This document shows, piece after piece, positions 22,870 through 34,438 of a DNA stretch of 64,000 nt. The translations under genes and the position numbers were made by a program. The notes beneath the pieces are model-generated. The model did not search any database and was not told the DNA's origin. It saw only the letters and a program-made list of their open reading frames with translations. Positions within the stretch are counted from its first letter, which is position 1, and each line of letters opens with the position of its first letter. Source of the stretch: Eupeodes corollae (Eukaryota; Arthropoda; Insecta; Diptera; Syrphidae); the NCBI RefSeq assembly GCF_945859685.1, contig NC_079148.1, positions 142,969,133 to 143,033,132 on the forward strand. The letters run 5' to 3'.

Positions 22870-24195
22870 AAACGATGCCAACTTACGACAACTACTTCCC
22901 GTCACGTATGTCTCCATATGCGCAAGTTAGTTTTATTTTTGAATGTTGCCATTGTCATTTGACAGCTCGGCCTCTCCTGATGGTTTCCGAACCGTCCAAG
23001 TTCAACTCCGGGCTCACACTACACCATGGCTTCATATGGTCGCTTGATACGAAATTGGCGTATTTTCTTCGACTTAGCGGCCTGTGGAAGAGGTCTTCCA
23101 CAATATATCGATCAAAATCTAAGACTTTCGTTATGATATATGGCCCCTTGAACTCCGGATCCAGTTTGCGTCGCTTTGAGGGGCATAGTCGATCACGACC
23201 AGATCACCTTCAGAATACCGGTGCGGTGGCAGATGCTTTCGATCGTACAAAGCTTTCCACTTCCTTCTCTCTCTCTCTGAATGTTGTCTGCGGCCTGCTG
23301 TCTTCTCCAACCAACATCGTCATCCTTCATGGTTTCATCTTGTATAGCTTGAACTAGTCGACCTAGTTGACCTAGGATAATAATTAAAAATTAAATCATT
23401 AGGGCAAAACCTGGTCGTTCAATTCCGCTGAGTATTGATGCTCCGTTGAATAGTGGGTAAAATCGTACACTTTAGCATACTAAGTAGCGTTTTGTTGGTC
23501 CGTTCTGGCTGGCCGTTTGCTCTCGGCGTTCTTAACATGCTGGATACCATATGCTTTCACAAAATCGGTAAACTCCTTCGACGTGTATGCCGTCCCACGA
23601 TCAGAGGTGATGGTTGACAGAATATGGAAAGTACCACTCGCAATATATTCACAACAGGAGCTGTTTTCGCATTCCTTACAGCCCTTAGAACGGTGTACTT
23701 GCTGAAAGAACAGACTAATACAATTATATGAATATTACTTTTCTTACTTTTTGGGAATGGTTCCAGATGGTCGATGTCTAAACTCATAAACGGAACTAGT
23801 AACACTTCCATCACATGTAGCTGGCTCTCAGATTTTCCACCCTTAACTTTGTTTAAACAGCACTCAGGACACGCACCAATATAGGATTTGATGTAACGTC
23901 TCATTCGGGGAAACCAAAAATACCTTTTGATTCGGTCGATGGTCTTCTCTACTCCGGGATGTCCAACGTCGTCATGGTCGAGCGATACGCCACCTTACGA
24001 GCTGGGGTACCACCAATTTCTTCTGGTCATCAATATATCGGTACAACCGTCCTCCACCCAAAGCATAAATCAATTCAGTCTGCATCTTCATAGGCAAATT
24101 TCTTGACAGTTTATCCTTGAGGATCTGAGCTGAACATCTTGCACCTGCACGGTGGAAATCCAAGCCTTCTCATGTTCGTCGTGCCAACAAAACTC
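22870..24195 (-). pseudogene. Ty3/gypsy LTR retrotransposon integrase fragment
   Basis: From 24195 downwards: a region upstream of the integrase (LPMKMQTELIYALGGGRLYR), the zinc-binding tail CPECCLNKVKGGK (near 23850), the core with LDIDHLEPF (first Asp, near 23780), a frameshifted SDRGTAYTSKEF (second Asp, near 23590) and RANGQPERTNKTLL (Glu, near 23500), then a C-terminal part (WKALYDRKHLPPHRYSEGDL near 23190-23250; PEFKGPYIITKVLDFDRYIV near 23090-23150). The frame shifts at least three times. Below 22965 there is non-coding sequence with AATAAA-like motifs that may be an LTR remnant. Protease and RT are absent. Confidence 0.8.
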
Positions 24196-24271
24196 CTTTT
24201 TTAACAAATTAAAAAGCGGTTAAGCTATTCAGCTATAATTTCCTATGAATTGTTTAATGTGCAGTAAGTCC

Positions 24272-24505
24272 TTATTCCTGAGAACGAAGAATGTTTGTAA
24301 CCAATTCAATCTCTTGAAATGTCTTCACAATTTTGCCAATTGCTTGCGTAGTTGGACGATTATACAAACCATAATCTCCTCTTAAAGTACGATATGGGGA
24401 TGTGTCAGAATCACCATTTTTGTAGTAGGTTTTAACAATTTTTATGCATTGTCCGATAGTTAAGCTATCCATTTTCGTAAATGTCAGACTTTCAACTGAA
24501 CACAA
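24272..24505 (-). pseudogene. Mariner transposase N-terminal part
   Basis: Reads SLTIGQCIKIVKTYYKNGDS, then an RTLRGDYGLYNRPTTQAIGK block and IVKTFQEI, the two helix-turn-helix segments typical of visitor/rosa-type mariner transposases (Q-x-x-x-IVK-x-YY-KNG; YG-x-x-NRPT-x-x-x-I). The preferred start is the ATG at about 24471 (MDSLTIGQ), which fits family N termini better than the upstream ATG. It lies just inside the right terminal repeat. Confidence 0.75.
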
Positions 24506-24591
24506 AAATATTGGTTTAACAACTTAGTTTGACAGTTGTCGAATTTCAGCCCTATACTTTTGAAACCGCAAAATGGATAAACCTTTATTAG

Positions 24592-27213
24592 AACAATAAT
24601 TTAGAGGGCTCACTGCTGAAGGTTTACTATCTAAACTGACAATTGATGGTAAAAAGGAAAATCCTTTAATTTATTTTCTCAATCACTTTTTCATAAAACA
24701 CTGAAAACCTGTGATTGAAATATGCACATAACTTGCCAGTAAATTTTAAATTTCGAAATAAATATTTTTATGACTTGGTATACAGCTGTAAGCCTTTCAA
24801 CTGTTCTTCGAGTTTACATTTCTCTCTTTTGCAATTAAAAATTCGTTATCGTGCTTGAATACTCGAAATAATATGTGAACAAAATTCCGTTTAAGGATCT
24901 TTAAAACATAATTTAATAATATTTTTTACCACGAATCAATTACTTTTGAAAGCAAGAATTTTACTTGGAAATTCATTTTGCAACGCCATCTTTTTGTCAA
25001 AACATTTTTCCCCACTAAAACAAAAGCTTTTCCAAGTATCCTACAAAGCCCCCAACTGATGCGTATACCTACACTTTGTTGCATTTCAAGGAAAAACTTT
25101 ACTTGAATTTTCTGTAAAGAAAACAAAATACATACAATTTCCTCTTAGTCAACGCGAAAATCCTGACAGCTCGAGCGAGTTTTTGTGTTCAATTCGTCAA
25201 ATTTATAATTATATAATATAACCCAGTGTTGCCATAATAAAACAATAAAACTGCCACATTAACGACAATAATAATGTCAAATCAAAATAATCAATCATAA
25301 TCAAAAGTTTGTGTTTATTTTGGTTTTCGTTGAAATTTTAATCGAACTTTTTGAAACGTTATTACTTTTGCAATGTTTTTCTTTTTTTATTGTTGAGAAG
25401 GCTCCTTTTCACGGTGTTGACTAATACTTACTCATAATATAAATAATATTCACATATACATGTTCAGAAAAAAGCTTATTCTTTCGGTTACATCGATAAA
25501 GTGTCTTTGTATAAGTGCGGTATACCAACCGGTGTTTTGCCATTTCGTGTTCTTTTTATGTATACATTCATACATATAATAAAATGTTCATTAAATAAAG
25601 CTCAAAGTGTGTTCATGTCGCATCAGTGTTCATATAATAATATATCCTTTCTCCGTATATCCTTCGAAGTAGAGTAGTGTTAAATTTGAAAGCTTCAAAA
25701 TATAGATAAAAGCTTATTTCCATATGTACAGGAAATATGTTCTGAAAAAAACATAAACATAAATAAATACTTAATTATTAAAAATTTTGAAATTGAAATT
25801 AAACAATATGCCATTAAAACTTAGGCAGTAAAAAAAGGTGAGTTTGGTTAATAACATTTTTTATTTCCATAATACGGATAAAATAATTCACTGCTCCACA
25901 CCTTCGTCCTCTTTTCTTTGATGGAATATCAAAGCGTTTATTGCTCGTAAATTAAAAATAGCATAAAAATATGTTTTTAAATTCATTTTTTTTTATGGTT
26001 TGTTTATATATTTTTGTTTTAAATGAAAACAAAAATTAATTGATTTTGAACAACATCAAAAAATATGTTAAAAGTGAAGTGAATCCTTGGAAATTTGTTG
26101 AACGAGGTCAAGGATTGTTTTGCAAATTATTTCTTATATGTATATTTACTCTAATACGGTGTGTAGGGTACATGTACTTTATTACTTGAGTGTATTGGTT
26201 TATGTGAAGAAACAACAATAATGTTATAGCTTTTATAAGTTATGCGAAAGTATAAAAGTTGGCAGGCACTTTTTTTAACACATTAATCATTTTGAAGGAT
26301 TGTGAAAATGTAAATAAAATGATGTCAAAGTCTTAAAAGCTCGAAGTGTGTATACTTGAGTTTTGATGCATTTTTTTTGTTTGTTTTTATTTTTGTTTTT
26401 TAATAAGTGAAAACTTGACATTTGTAAAATTGTAGATAGGATCAATATAAATCATTAAACTTCCTTTTCCATTCACTAGTTTTAAGAACACACCTGTGAA
26501 AAATACGATAAGAACGTATTTTCAAAAATAGTGTCTTATCAAATGAAGTCTACCAAAATTTGTATTGGTTGGTTTTTAGCGATATTGTATATTTTTTGTT
26601 TGAGGTAAGAGGGTTTTTTTGAATTTGAAGCAAAACTTTGTTTTTAAAATATCTTAGTAATTTTTTAATTTTAAATTCACAGAATTTTAGATTCAATTCA
26701 ATTCATGAAATTTCAGAATCTGCAACGATGATTGGGATCTGTTTTTGTTTTGATAACGAAACAAATCACCTTTTGAAACGTACATACATATACACAGGGG
26801 TTGAGCTCCTTAAGCTGCTCAACAAATACTCGTGCAGAATTTTTTAATGTAGCCTGAACTATGTTGAATGTAGCTCCGTCCTGTTCAATCTATAGACTAA
26901 AAAAAACTGTCATCGATCGATGGCTGGACATTGAAATCCAAAACCTTCATCAAACACTGAAATTTTCAGAACGTTTTCGAAGTTCTTTCATAGACCTTAT
27001 TGACTTGGTCCTTATTAAAAAAAAATTGTTGTGGTAGATTTTTGTTTAGAAATAGACTTAGTCGTTAAAAAATAAGCAATTCGTTCCTGATAATTAGTCA
27101 AAACGGGCTTAATAATTGATAGCGAATTTAACAAACACAACTCCGACAATCTGTCTGATATCAACTGTCAAATTTCCCATTTGAAAAACTTTAGCTTCAG
27201 ATTATAATTATGA
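24592..27213. other. AT-rich spacer
   Basis: No gene recognised in about 2.6 kb. T-rich runs, an ataca/tacata stretch near 25555-25580 and an imperfect palindrome ttgagc...gctcaa at 26801-26822 are the only visible features. Confidence 0.4.
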
Positions 27214-27910
27214 TGGGTGTTTTCTTAAATATTTGGGAACTTTAAATAGTAAGAAAAGACAGAAATTATTTCAGAATCTTTTTTTTTATTTTAACCTAGT
27301 GAAAATTTATTTTTAATTTTCAAGTAAGTCTTCTGAGATTTGTCCTTTGCAGCTGCATGATATATTCAATAAGTCCAATTGGTAACTACTATTTCCAATA
27401 AATGTGAACGTAAATCATCAATTAAAGCTTCCAATGATGCAAAAGTTGTGGATTTTTTTAGTATAAACTAATGACTTAAAAAATCTGCATAAATAATAAT
27501 CGAAAGACTTTAAGGAGGCCGGTTACTAAGGCTTCTTCTAGAAATAAAGCTGTGACTAAATTGATTTTGCAATATACTGATGATAATATGCGCTGTATGT
27601 CAAGTTGCACAGTCTTGTAGAAACCAAATCCTGTCAATTTAACAGTTCCAAAGAAATAAGAACCGATGATCATGCAAGCAGCGTGTAAGTGGCGATTTAT
27701 TAATGACTTGATACCGTAATTTTGTTATTGATAAAGCAATTTAACCAAAATTGAGCTTCATCACTAAAAACCATTAAATGGATGAAGTGATCTATCAACT
27801 TTTTGAATAGGTTTAATTTGTTCAAAGTAAATTGGTATCGAGTGTTGTTCAGGCCTTAAAAGATTCATTTTGATTTTCTCAAACTTAATTAACAGAAATG
27901 TCAATAAATG
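27214..27910 (-). pseudogene. Mariner (visitor/rosa-type) remnant
   Basis: The left border gggtgttttctta resembles the gggtgttttt ends of the copies at 7517 and 50603. On the minus strand the interior gives MNLLRPEQHS near 27870, FSDEAQFWLNCFINN near 27740-27770 (first catalytic Asp block, SDEAHFWLNG in intact relatives) and IIGSYFF near 27655. Many stops. The right border is uncertain; the next element begins near 28030. Confidence 0.5.
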
Positions 27911-28032
27911 CTTACAAATTAAAACTTTCACAACGCAAATCCTTACGCTTTTTTCTAGGATATTTTTGTAAGTTGATCAATTCGAGCAGAAAAAAAGGCC
28001 TCAATAAAAAAAGATGAGTAACTTTTTGTTAC

Positions 28033-30940
28033 TTACTTAGGCCACAGAGCTGTTAAGTCCGTTGGGAACCTCGTAAGGGGAATAGGGCCTCTTCTACGCC
28101 TACGCGCATTCGTGTACAGTTTCCGTACATGTGTTTCAGCTCCCTCCAATTTTTGCCTAGTGACGTGATTCCGCCTTGACTGTTCTGTGCCATGTGCTTC
28201 TCGGTCGTCCAGCTCTCCTTCCTTTTTGTGTGAGCGGATTTCACTGCGTTGCTTGACTTGCCTCTTCGAAGTGTATTTCCAATTCATTGCCACCTACGCC
28301 CTTGTGTTATTGAGACTTGCGGTTTGACCCGAAAATCCTTAGGATGTTACACAGACTTCTATTCTCGAATGTTTGCAGCTTTCTTGTTATGGTTCAACTA
28401 ACCTTCCAAGTGCTGCACCCATAAAGAAGCACAGATTCGACATTTGTGCGAAACAATCTTAGCTTTGTTCTTACGCTGATAGAGTTATTCCTCCAAATTG
28501 TTAAAAACATACCGAAGTCCGCTTTTACTTTGCGATGAAGAAGATACTTCCAAGGTATTGAAAGCTCTTCGTTTGCGAGAAAATATTTATTTGAGAGGAT
28601 GGTCGGGTTCCATTTTTGTTCTACTTCTCTCTCCACACTTGTTGTCATTTGATGTACATCCATGATCCTATGAGAGGGTAAGCAAACTCCGTCCGCATAA
28701 CAAGTGCTTTAAGTAGGATGTCAAAGTCTATTGTATTCCTGCGCTACCTGACAAAGCTGCGTACAATACATCGCTTATCACCAACAAAAACAATATTGGT
28801 GACAGAGTACAGCCCTGTCTGACTTCACTACGGATTTCATGGGATGCCTCTCCTCCGTAAAGATAGCCAGATATACTCCCTGTCAACGCTATCAAAGGCC
28901 TTCTCGAAGTCGAAGAACAGCAGGTGTAGTGGTGATCGATATTCAACGCATACCGCAGGTTGTTGATATGATCAATACAGGAGGATCCAGCGCGGAATTC
29001 TGCTTGTTCGCCATCGAACGTGGTCTCAAGGTGGGTGTTCTCTAATGCGTTCTAACATGACTTTTGGTACTATTTTGGCAACAGCAGGTAGAAAACAAAT
29101 TCTTCTCCAGTTTTCGCACTTTGTTAGATCTCCTTTTTTTTGGGACCTTGAATAATTCCCTTTCTTCCACTCATGGGGGAAGCTTTCTGTGGTCCAGGCT
29201 TCTTTTATGAGCTTCTTTTTGGCGCTGCTTGTAAAAGCTCTCCGGGAGTTCCATCGAGTCCTACCAATTTGGTGTTCGTAAGCGCTTTAATTACGGCAAC
29301 GATCTCATCTTTACTGGGAGGTGCGGTGCGGATTCGAGGGTTAGTTTGTTCAAGCGCTTCAGAAGGCATCGGTGTTGTTTGCAAACACTGTGTTTAAAAT
29401 CGAAAAAAAAGTGTTCTTTCCACTTTATGACTTGCTCATCCTCCGAACTTATCAGTGTACCGTCTACTTATTTCACCAGGTGGTGCCTTGAGCTGTGTGC
29501 ATCTTTCAGCTCTTTGATTATTCTGTAAACGCTCTTGCTATCGCACCTGTTTGCAGCATCTTCTTTTTCTTGCGCTTATGCGTTGATGTAGTTACGCTTG
29601 GCATGGCGGTAAACCTCTCTCTTATTCATGTGGTACTAGGACTCCAGCTCATTTCTTTCTTCACCTTGTGCATCAGTTATTTGGGCCCTTAACTGTTTGC
29701 GTTCGTTGATCCTTGCCCAAGATTCTTCTGAAAGCCAAGTGTTGTTGCTTCCTTCTTTCCGACCGACTATACTGTCAGCACCTGAAATGAAAACATTTTT
29801 CACAGCATTCCAATGGTGTTCGATGTCGTCTTGTACTGTGCTGCTGATTGTTCTCATTTCGTGAGACAGTTGGTCCCTGAATTTTTGACGGGTCGTGGGA
29901 TCCTTTAGTCTGGCGATGTTGAATTTGGGGCCTCGTGATATTCTGTTAAATCTTCGAATTGTAGCTGTTCGCAATCTTAGGGTAGGAATCATTAAGTGGT
30001 GGTCCCATGTCTGTTGTGGACATCCAAGAGACTGCTTCTAAAGCTTCGACTAATCGCGAAGTGGTGAATTTGGTTTGAATCCCCAGACTTTTCCAGGTTT
30101 GCCAGTTCGTCGACACCCAGCTAATTTTATGACATATTTTGTGTTCAAACATAGTGCCACCAATCACAATGCCATTGGCCTTGCAGAAGTCAATGAACCT
30201 CTCACCATTATCATTGCAATTGCTAGTGTCGGAACACCCATCACATACCTCAGTCTGTTGTTGTTACAGCCAACCTTAGCATTGATGTATCCCACAACCA
30301 AAATAATATCTCCGCGGAGAGCGTTGTTGTAGGGAAATCCTAGTTGACTATATAAGCATCTTTTCTCTTCATCAAACGCGAGCTCCATCGGGGCGTAACG
30401 CCGTAAGACCTTTGATAAGCCTTTCCCCCAGGGGCTCCCACGAAATAAGGCTTCTGACTGTCATTTTTGTAAGGTGTAACCCAACTCCAGCTTCTTGATC
30501 GTTTCCTGGATCATGACCAGATTAGAGCAGTACAGTGTTACGTGTCGGTGACTTGTATTTGCCCGGTCCCAACCATCGCACTTCGCTTAACCCTAAGATA
30601 TCCATCGTGTACCGCTTAAATTCTCTTTCTTATTGGAGTAATCTGGCATTGTGCGGACCTTCACTTCCTGCGTCCAGAAGCGTCCTCACAATCCAGAAAC
30701 CAATATTTGTCCGGGTACAATAGCCAAAAGGCGTCAACGAGTTATCATTAGTTATCCGAGGCGTAATTTCGTTTTCCATAGCAGGATGGAGTTCAGTTAC
30801 GAGGAGTGCTAATTTCCGTAACCTATTCTGAAGAGTCAGGAATCTTCGCCCTTGCAATTTTAGCTTACTTCTGTATATATGGATACACAAATTATTGCCC
30901 GGGGGCACCACGAAAGGGTAAAGCAAGAACTTCAACATGG
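28033..30940 (-). pseudogene. RTE-like non-LTR retrotransposon, endonuclease through C terminus
   Basis: From 30940 downwards: endonuclease N part (NIGFWIVRTLLDAGSEGPHN, MDILGLSEVRWLGPGKYKSP near 30580-30610), DIILVVGYINAKVG (30290-30310; G-D-F-N in active relatives, here GYIN), IGGTMFEHKICHKISWVS (near 30130), a linker (29992-29640), RT motif B (VRQGCTLSPILFLLVISDVL near 28760-28850), and a C-terminal part (TKLRLFRTNVESVLLYGCST near 28400-28470; KLEGAETHVRKLYTNARRRR near 28090-28150). Frames change repeatedly and RT motif C is not clearly preserved. It differs from the RTE family at 8136 and 17690 in motif B. Confidence 0.8.
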
Positions 30941-30944
30941 CAAG

Positions 30945-33900
30945 AAATTTGCATTGCTGGCCTAAACAAAGTTTTCACCAGATGCCGAAAAATACTAGAA
31001 AATTTCAGTCTTAAACTGTCATCGTCTCACAGCAGGCTTCATGCTATAATTGTTTCATAGAAGATTTCCTCCCCAGTACAGATCTGATTTACAATATTGC
31101 TTCTAAGATGAATCATAAAAAACTGACAGGAAATAATTTATTAACAAATACCTATGTCGTGCCCACTTTCAATATTCATTCATAATTTCATGTTTCTACA
31201 AAAACGATACACAAAAGTTGCTAAACAAATTCTTTATTCCATAAATTAACTATAAGAAAATATTTCGAATCGCCAAAAATCCAATGAACATATCAATCAA
31301 TATTCCATAAAGCTACATTTCAAACACTAACGTCTACCTTATACACACGTTTCGTCAGTTCGTACACTTAAATTATCTCAAGGCCAAAATCTGCCATCCA
31401 TGTGGAGAGTTCATAAACCCCCATCCATATATCTCTCTACTATCTACACTTACAGTGTACACATACCCAAACCGGAAGTGTGTAGTCTTATACCTTAAAT
31501 ACTCGTATGATGATGGTTCTTATGCTAAAGATCTCTATCTCGCGTCAGCTTTAGTCACTCTCTGATGTTGAATTATAGCTATAAGGAACATACAGTCTTT
31601 GCACCGACCGCACTTATCTGGTACATTCATCTTCCATTCATCTTTTGAGATTCTAAATTCTATACAATGTACGACGGATGTTGAAAAACATAAAATAACC
31701 TTTAACTCTGAACCGAAACTGAAACCAAAACCAAACTCAACTCAACTGCCACAAGTGGAAACCAAACAAAAAAAACAACAACTACAACAACAACAAAACT
31801 ATAGAAATTCAAATTTTCATTCATAAATTTCAAAATCAGAAATCAGACAACAAGCGAACCACGAAACATCCATATGACTTCCATCCACCATTGATAAGCA
31901 GCAGAGCTACAATAAATAGCGATTGTCATGGTGGATTTTAAGTGCGATGGAATTCCGCCCCTACAGACCTTCGCTTCGGGCGGAATATAGTATTTTGTAT
32001 TTTCAAAAACCCGAGTGTTATCATTATCAGTGATGTTTTTTTTTGCGCATTAGGTTTTTGTATCTTCTGAAAAATGGAAATGAAATTGATATCGTGTGTA
32101 CTTTACCCATTTAGGGTTTTTTTTGTGTAGCCTTTTGATCAAACATATGTATGACAAGCGACTGCAGCGGAAACTGTCATCGACTCGTTTTCGAGTACTC
32201 AGCGCTCGCACAGATGGGACAGAGATATCATTTTCAAATACCGCCCGCTTTCTTAGGAATTTGTACTTCTTTTGGCACCTAATCATGGCAGCGTGTAAAA
32301 GAAGAGGTGTGATGTGTTTCTAATACACTTTGTAGGCGTATTTCCTTTTACACCCCTTCAACATCATGGAATGGAAATGCATTAACAGATTGTTCTTAGA
32401 GTTAGACACAGAGCAAGGGATTTTGATGCCAAATCACACTCTCGTCAGCCCGAGGCAGTATGTTGTACCCTACCTACTCATATCATGTAAATGGTGTGAA
32501 CATGCGTCGCTCGTCGTCGTCGTCGTCGTCGTTGTCAACGTTGTCGTCTCGTCCTTCAAAGAAATTCTTCCGACATAATTTTCACTTTTAATTCAGACAG
32601 ACAGAAACATCATATTGTTGCATGATGTCTGTAACGTGTCAGAATGTTAAAGTTTGTTGGCCAAAATATTGTCAGACATAGACGACCGAACGACCGACTG
32701 CGACAACGACGATGAATGGACAACATTATGTACCGACTCCGGGAATGAGTCCATCATACGTCTACGTAAACATGACTATACGGAAGATAAATCGGTTTGG
32801 GGCAGTATGAGTCAAGGAGAAGCAAGAAGAAGAGTTGTTTTTGTTTTTGTTTTTGTTCTGGTTAATTTCAAAAGTAGTTCAGTTTAGTTCAGGCTTCAAG
32901 CTTTCAGACATCAGAAAGTGATGATGAGATGATCAAAGTGTGAATCTTGTTCACACCATATCACATGTTATACTCTCTTGACGTTATGTACTTACAACAC
33001 ATCATGAGGCTTTGGTTAAATGGAAGATGATTACTTTTATGTTTTTGTTTTTGTTGTTGTTTTTTCCAATTTCAATTTTTTACGACATGTGTCACATGCC
33101 TGAAGCCTGAAAGTATTGGACTTTGACCAAGCGTATTGGATTTTTAGTGAATGGAAATCGCTCGAAACGACGAACGGTCGGTAATATAGTTTGTATAAAG
33201 AGAAATCTCTGTTGAAGATAATAATAAACAACAAAAATATGCAATTTGTACAACGAACGAAAACGATCACACAATTTTCCGCTGTCTACTTTCGATGCGA
33301 TGATTCATTTGTTTTTAAATTTATGTTTAAGAGGACAAGGTTTTGTTATTTGTTTTTGTTTTTATTTTAGTTTTTTGTTGAAAAATAATAATTGTTAAAT
33401 GTTTGTTTGTTATTTCATGAATTTTCGATTTTTTTGTTGTTTGTTTATCGCACGAAACTTTAAACCACCCAAAGACAATCATTTATTTTTATTGTTAAAT
33501 AGATTTATATTTAATTGCAAATGAACAAACAAAAAATAAATATACACAATTTTATTTTTAATTGATTGAAACCAGAAATAACTAACAAAAAATATAATCA
33601 ATGGCAGCTTATTGTAATTCATGTTAATAATTTGTTTCTAAAAATAAATTTCGAGGACATGATTTTGCAAAAAATAAATTAGTTTTGAGCAATATTTTTT
33701 TCATTTTTCTTTAGCTAAACAATGATTAAATATTTTTGAAAATTTGGATATAGATTTTTGTCAATGAAAAAGATCAGTCGACTTCGGTATTTGGGGTCAG
33801 ACTTCTTCTAAAAAAAACTACAAACATATTTTTGGTTTTACTTTGAGTTATACAACTGGTCTTAAAGACTGTTAAATTTAAGTCTCAATTTCTAACATTT

Positions 33901-34430
33901 TGGTTGCAGAATTATGCAAACATTAGAAAGTTGAAATTTATTCTTATTTGTCAAAAAAATTGGTATTCAAAAAATGTCCAGTACTTTTAAATAAAGTGTC
34001 TTCCGAATTGTGACAGTTGATAGCAGCCATATTGCTGAGGCTTCATCTCTCAAATTAGCAGTCAATTGTTTAATATATTTGTGGACTGATTTATCAAAAT
34101 GTATATTTTTTTTGTAAAACGTTTTAAGCGCTTCGCCTATTTCTTTGGCGTTAAGTTAGAAGGTCTTAAGTGAGAAATTACATTTTATGTGTTTGATTGG
34201 ATATAATGGCCGTTTTTTTACTTTTCCGTTTAATACTAACTTGTGTCTTGAAAAAAGGATAAATATCGTATTTATTTAGTCTTAAAATAATAAGACAGAC
34301 AAATTCATATCTGTTTTGATATTAAGATCTTCAGATCATCTGTTAAACAATTTTTTGACAAAACTCCTTTTTGCCTTACGTCAAAGATTTCCATAATCAT
34401 TCTACAGAGAGAAAAATTTTGAAGATTGGT
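30945..34430. other. Spacer with simple repeats
   Basis: No gene recognised in about 3.5 kb. It holds CAA repeats near 31768-31798, a (CGT)n run at 32507-32532, TTTTTG repeats at 32836-32865 and T/G-rich runs near 33040-33065 and 33340-33380. A 9-bp stem hairpin lies at 31952-31986 (attccgccc ... gggcggaat). The frames at 31599-31826 and 32654-32887 are partly normal in composition but grade into repeats. Confidence 0.4.
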
Positions 34431-34438
34431 GAATTAAT

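Larger units (their letters stand above)
21841..24591 (-). mobile_element. Mariner (visitor/rosa-type) element with nested insertions
   Basis: Near-perfect inverted ends: ttatccattttgcggtttca at 21843-21862 and its reverse complement at about 24565-24587 (tacttttgaaaccgcaaaat, then ggataaac). Reading inwards on the minus strand, the transposase N terminus is at 24272-24505 and its C terminus at 21876-22148, so the ends and ORF order agree. The interior has been split by a Jockey-like fragment (22205-22770, +) and a Ty3/gypsy fragment (22870-24195, -). Its ends differ from the gggtgttttt ends of the other mariner copies, so it is a separate subfamily. Confidence 0.75.

Noticed and set aside
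31952..31986. 9-bp stem hairpin as a terminator or regulatory RNA
   Set aside because: Isolated, with no neighbouring gene or repeated copy to give it a role.
32654..32887. Asp-rich 77-codon frame as a host gene
   Set aside because: Acidic part comes from GACGAC-type repeats and the end from TTTTTG repeats; no independent support.
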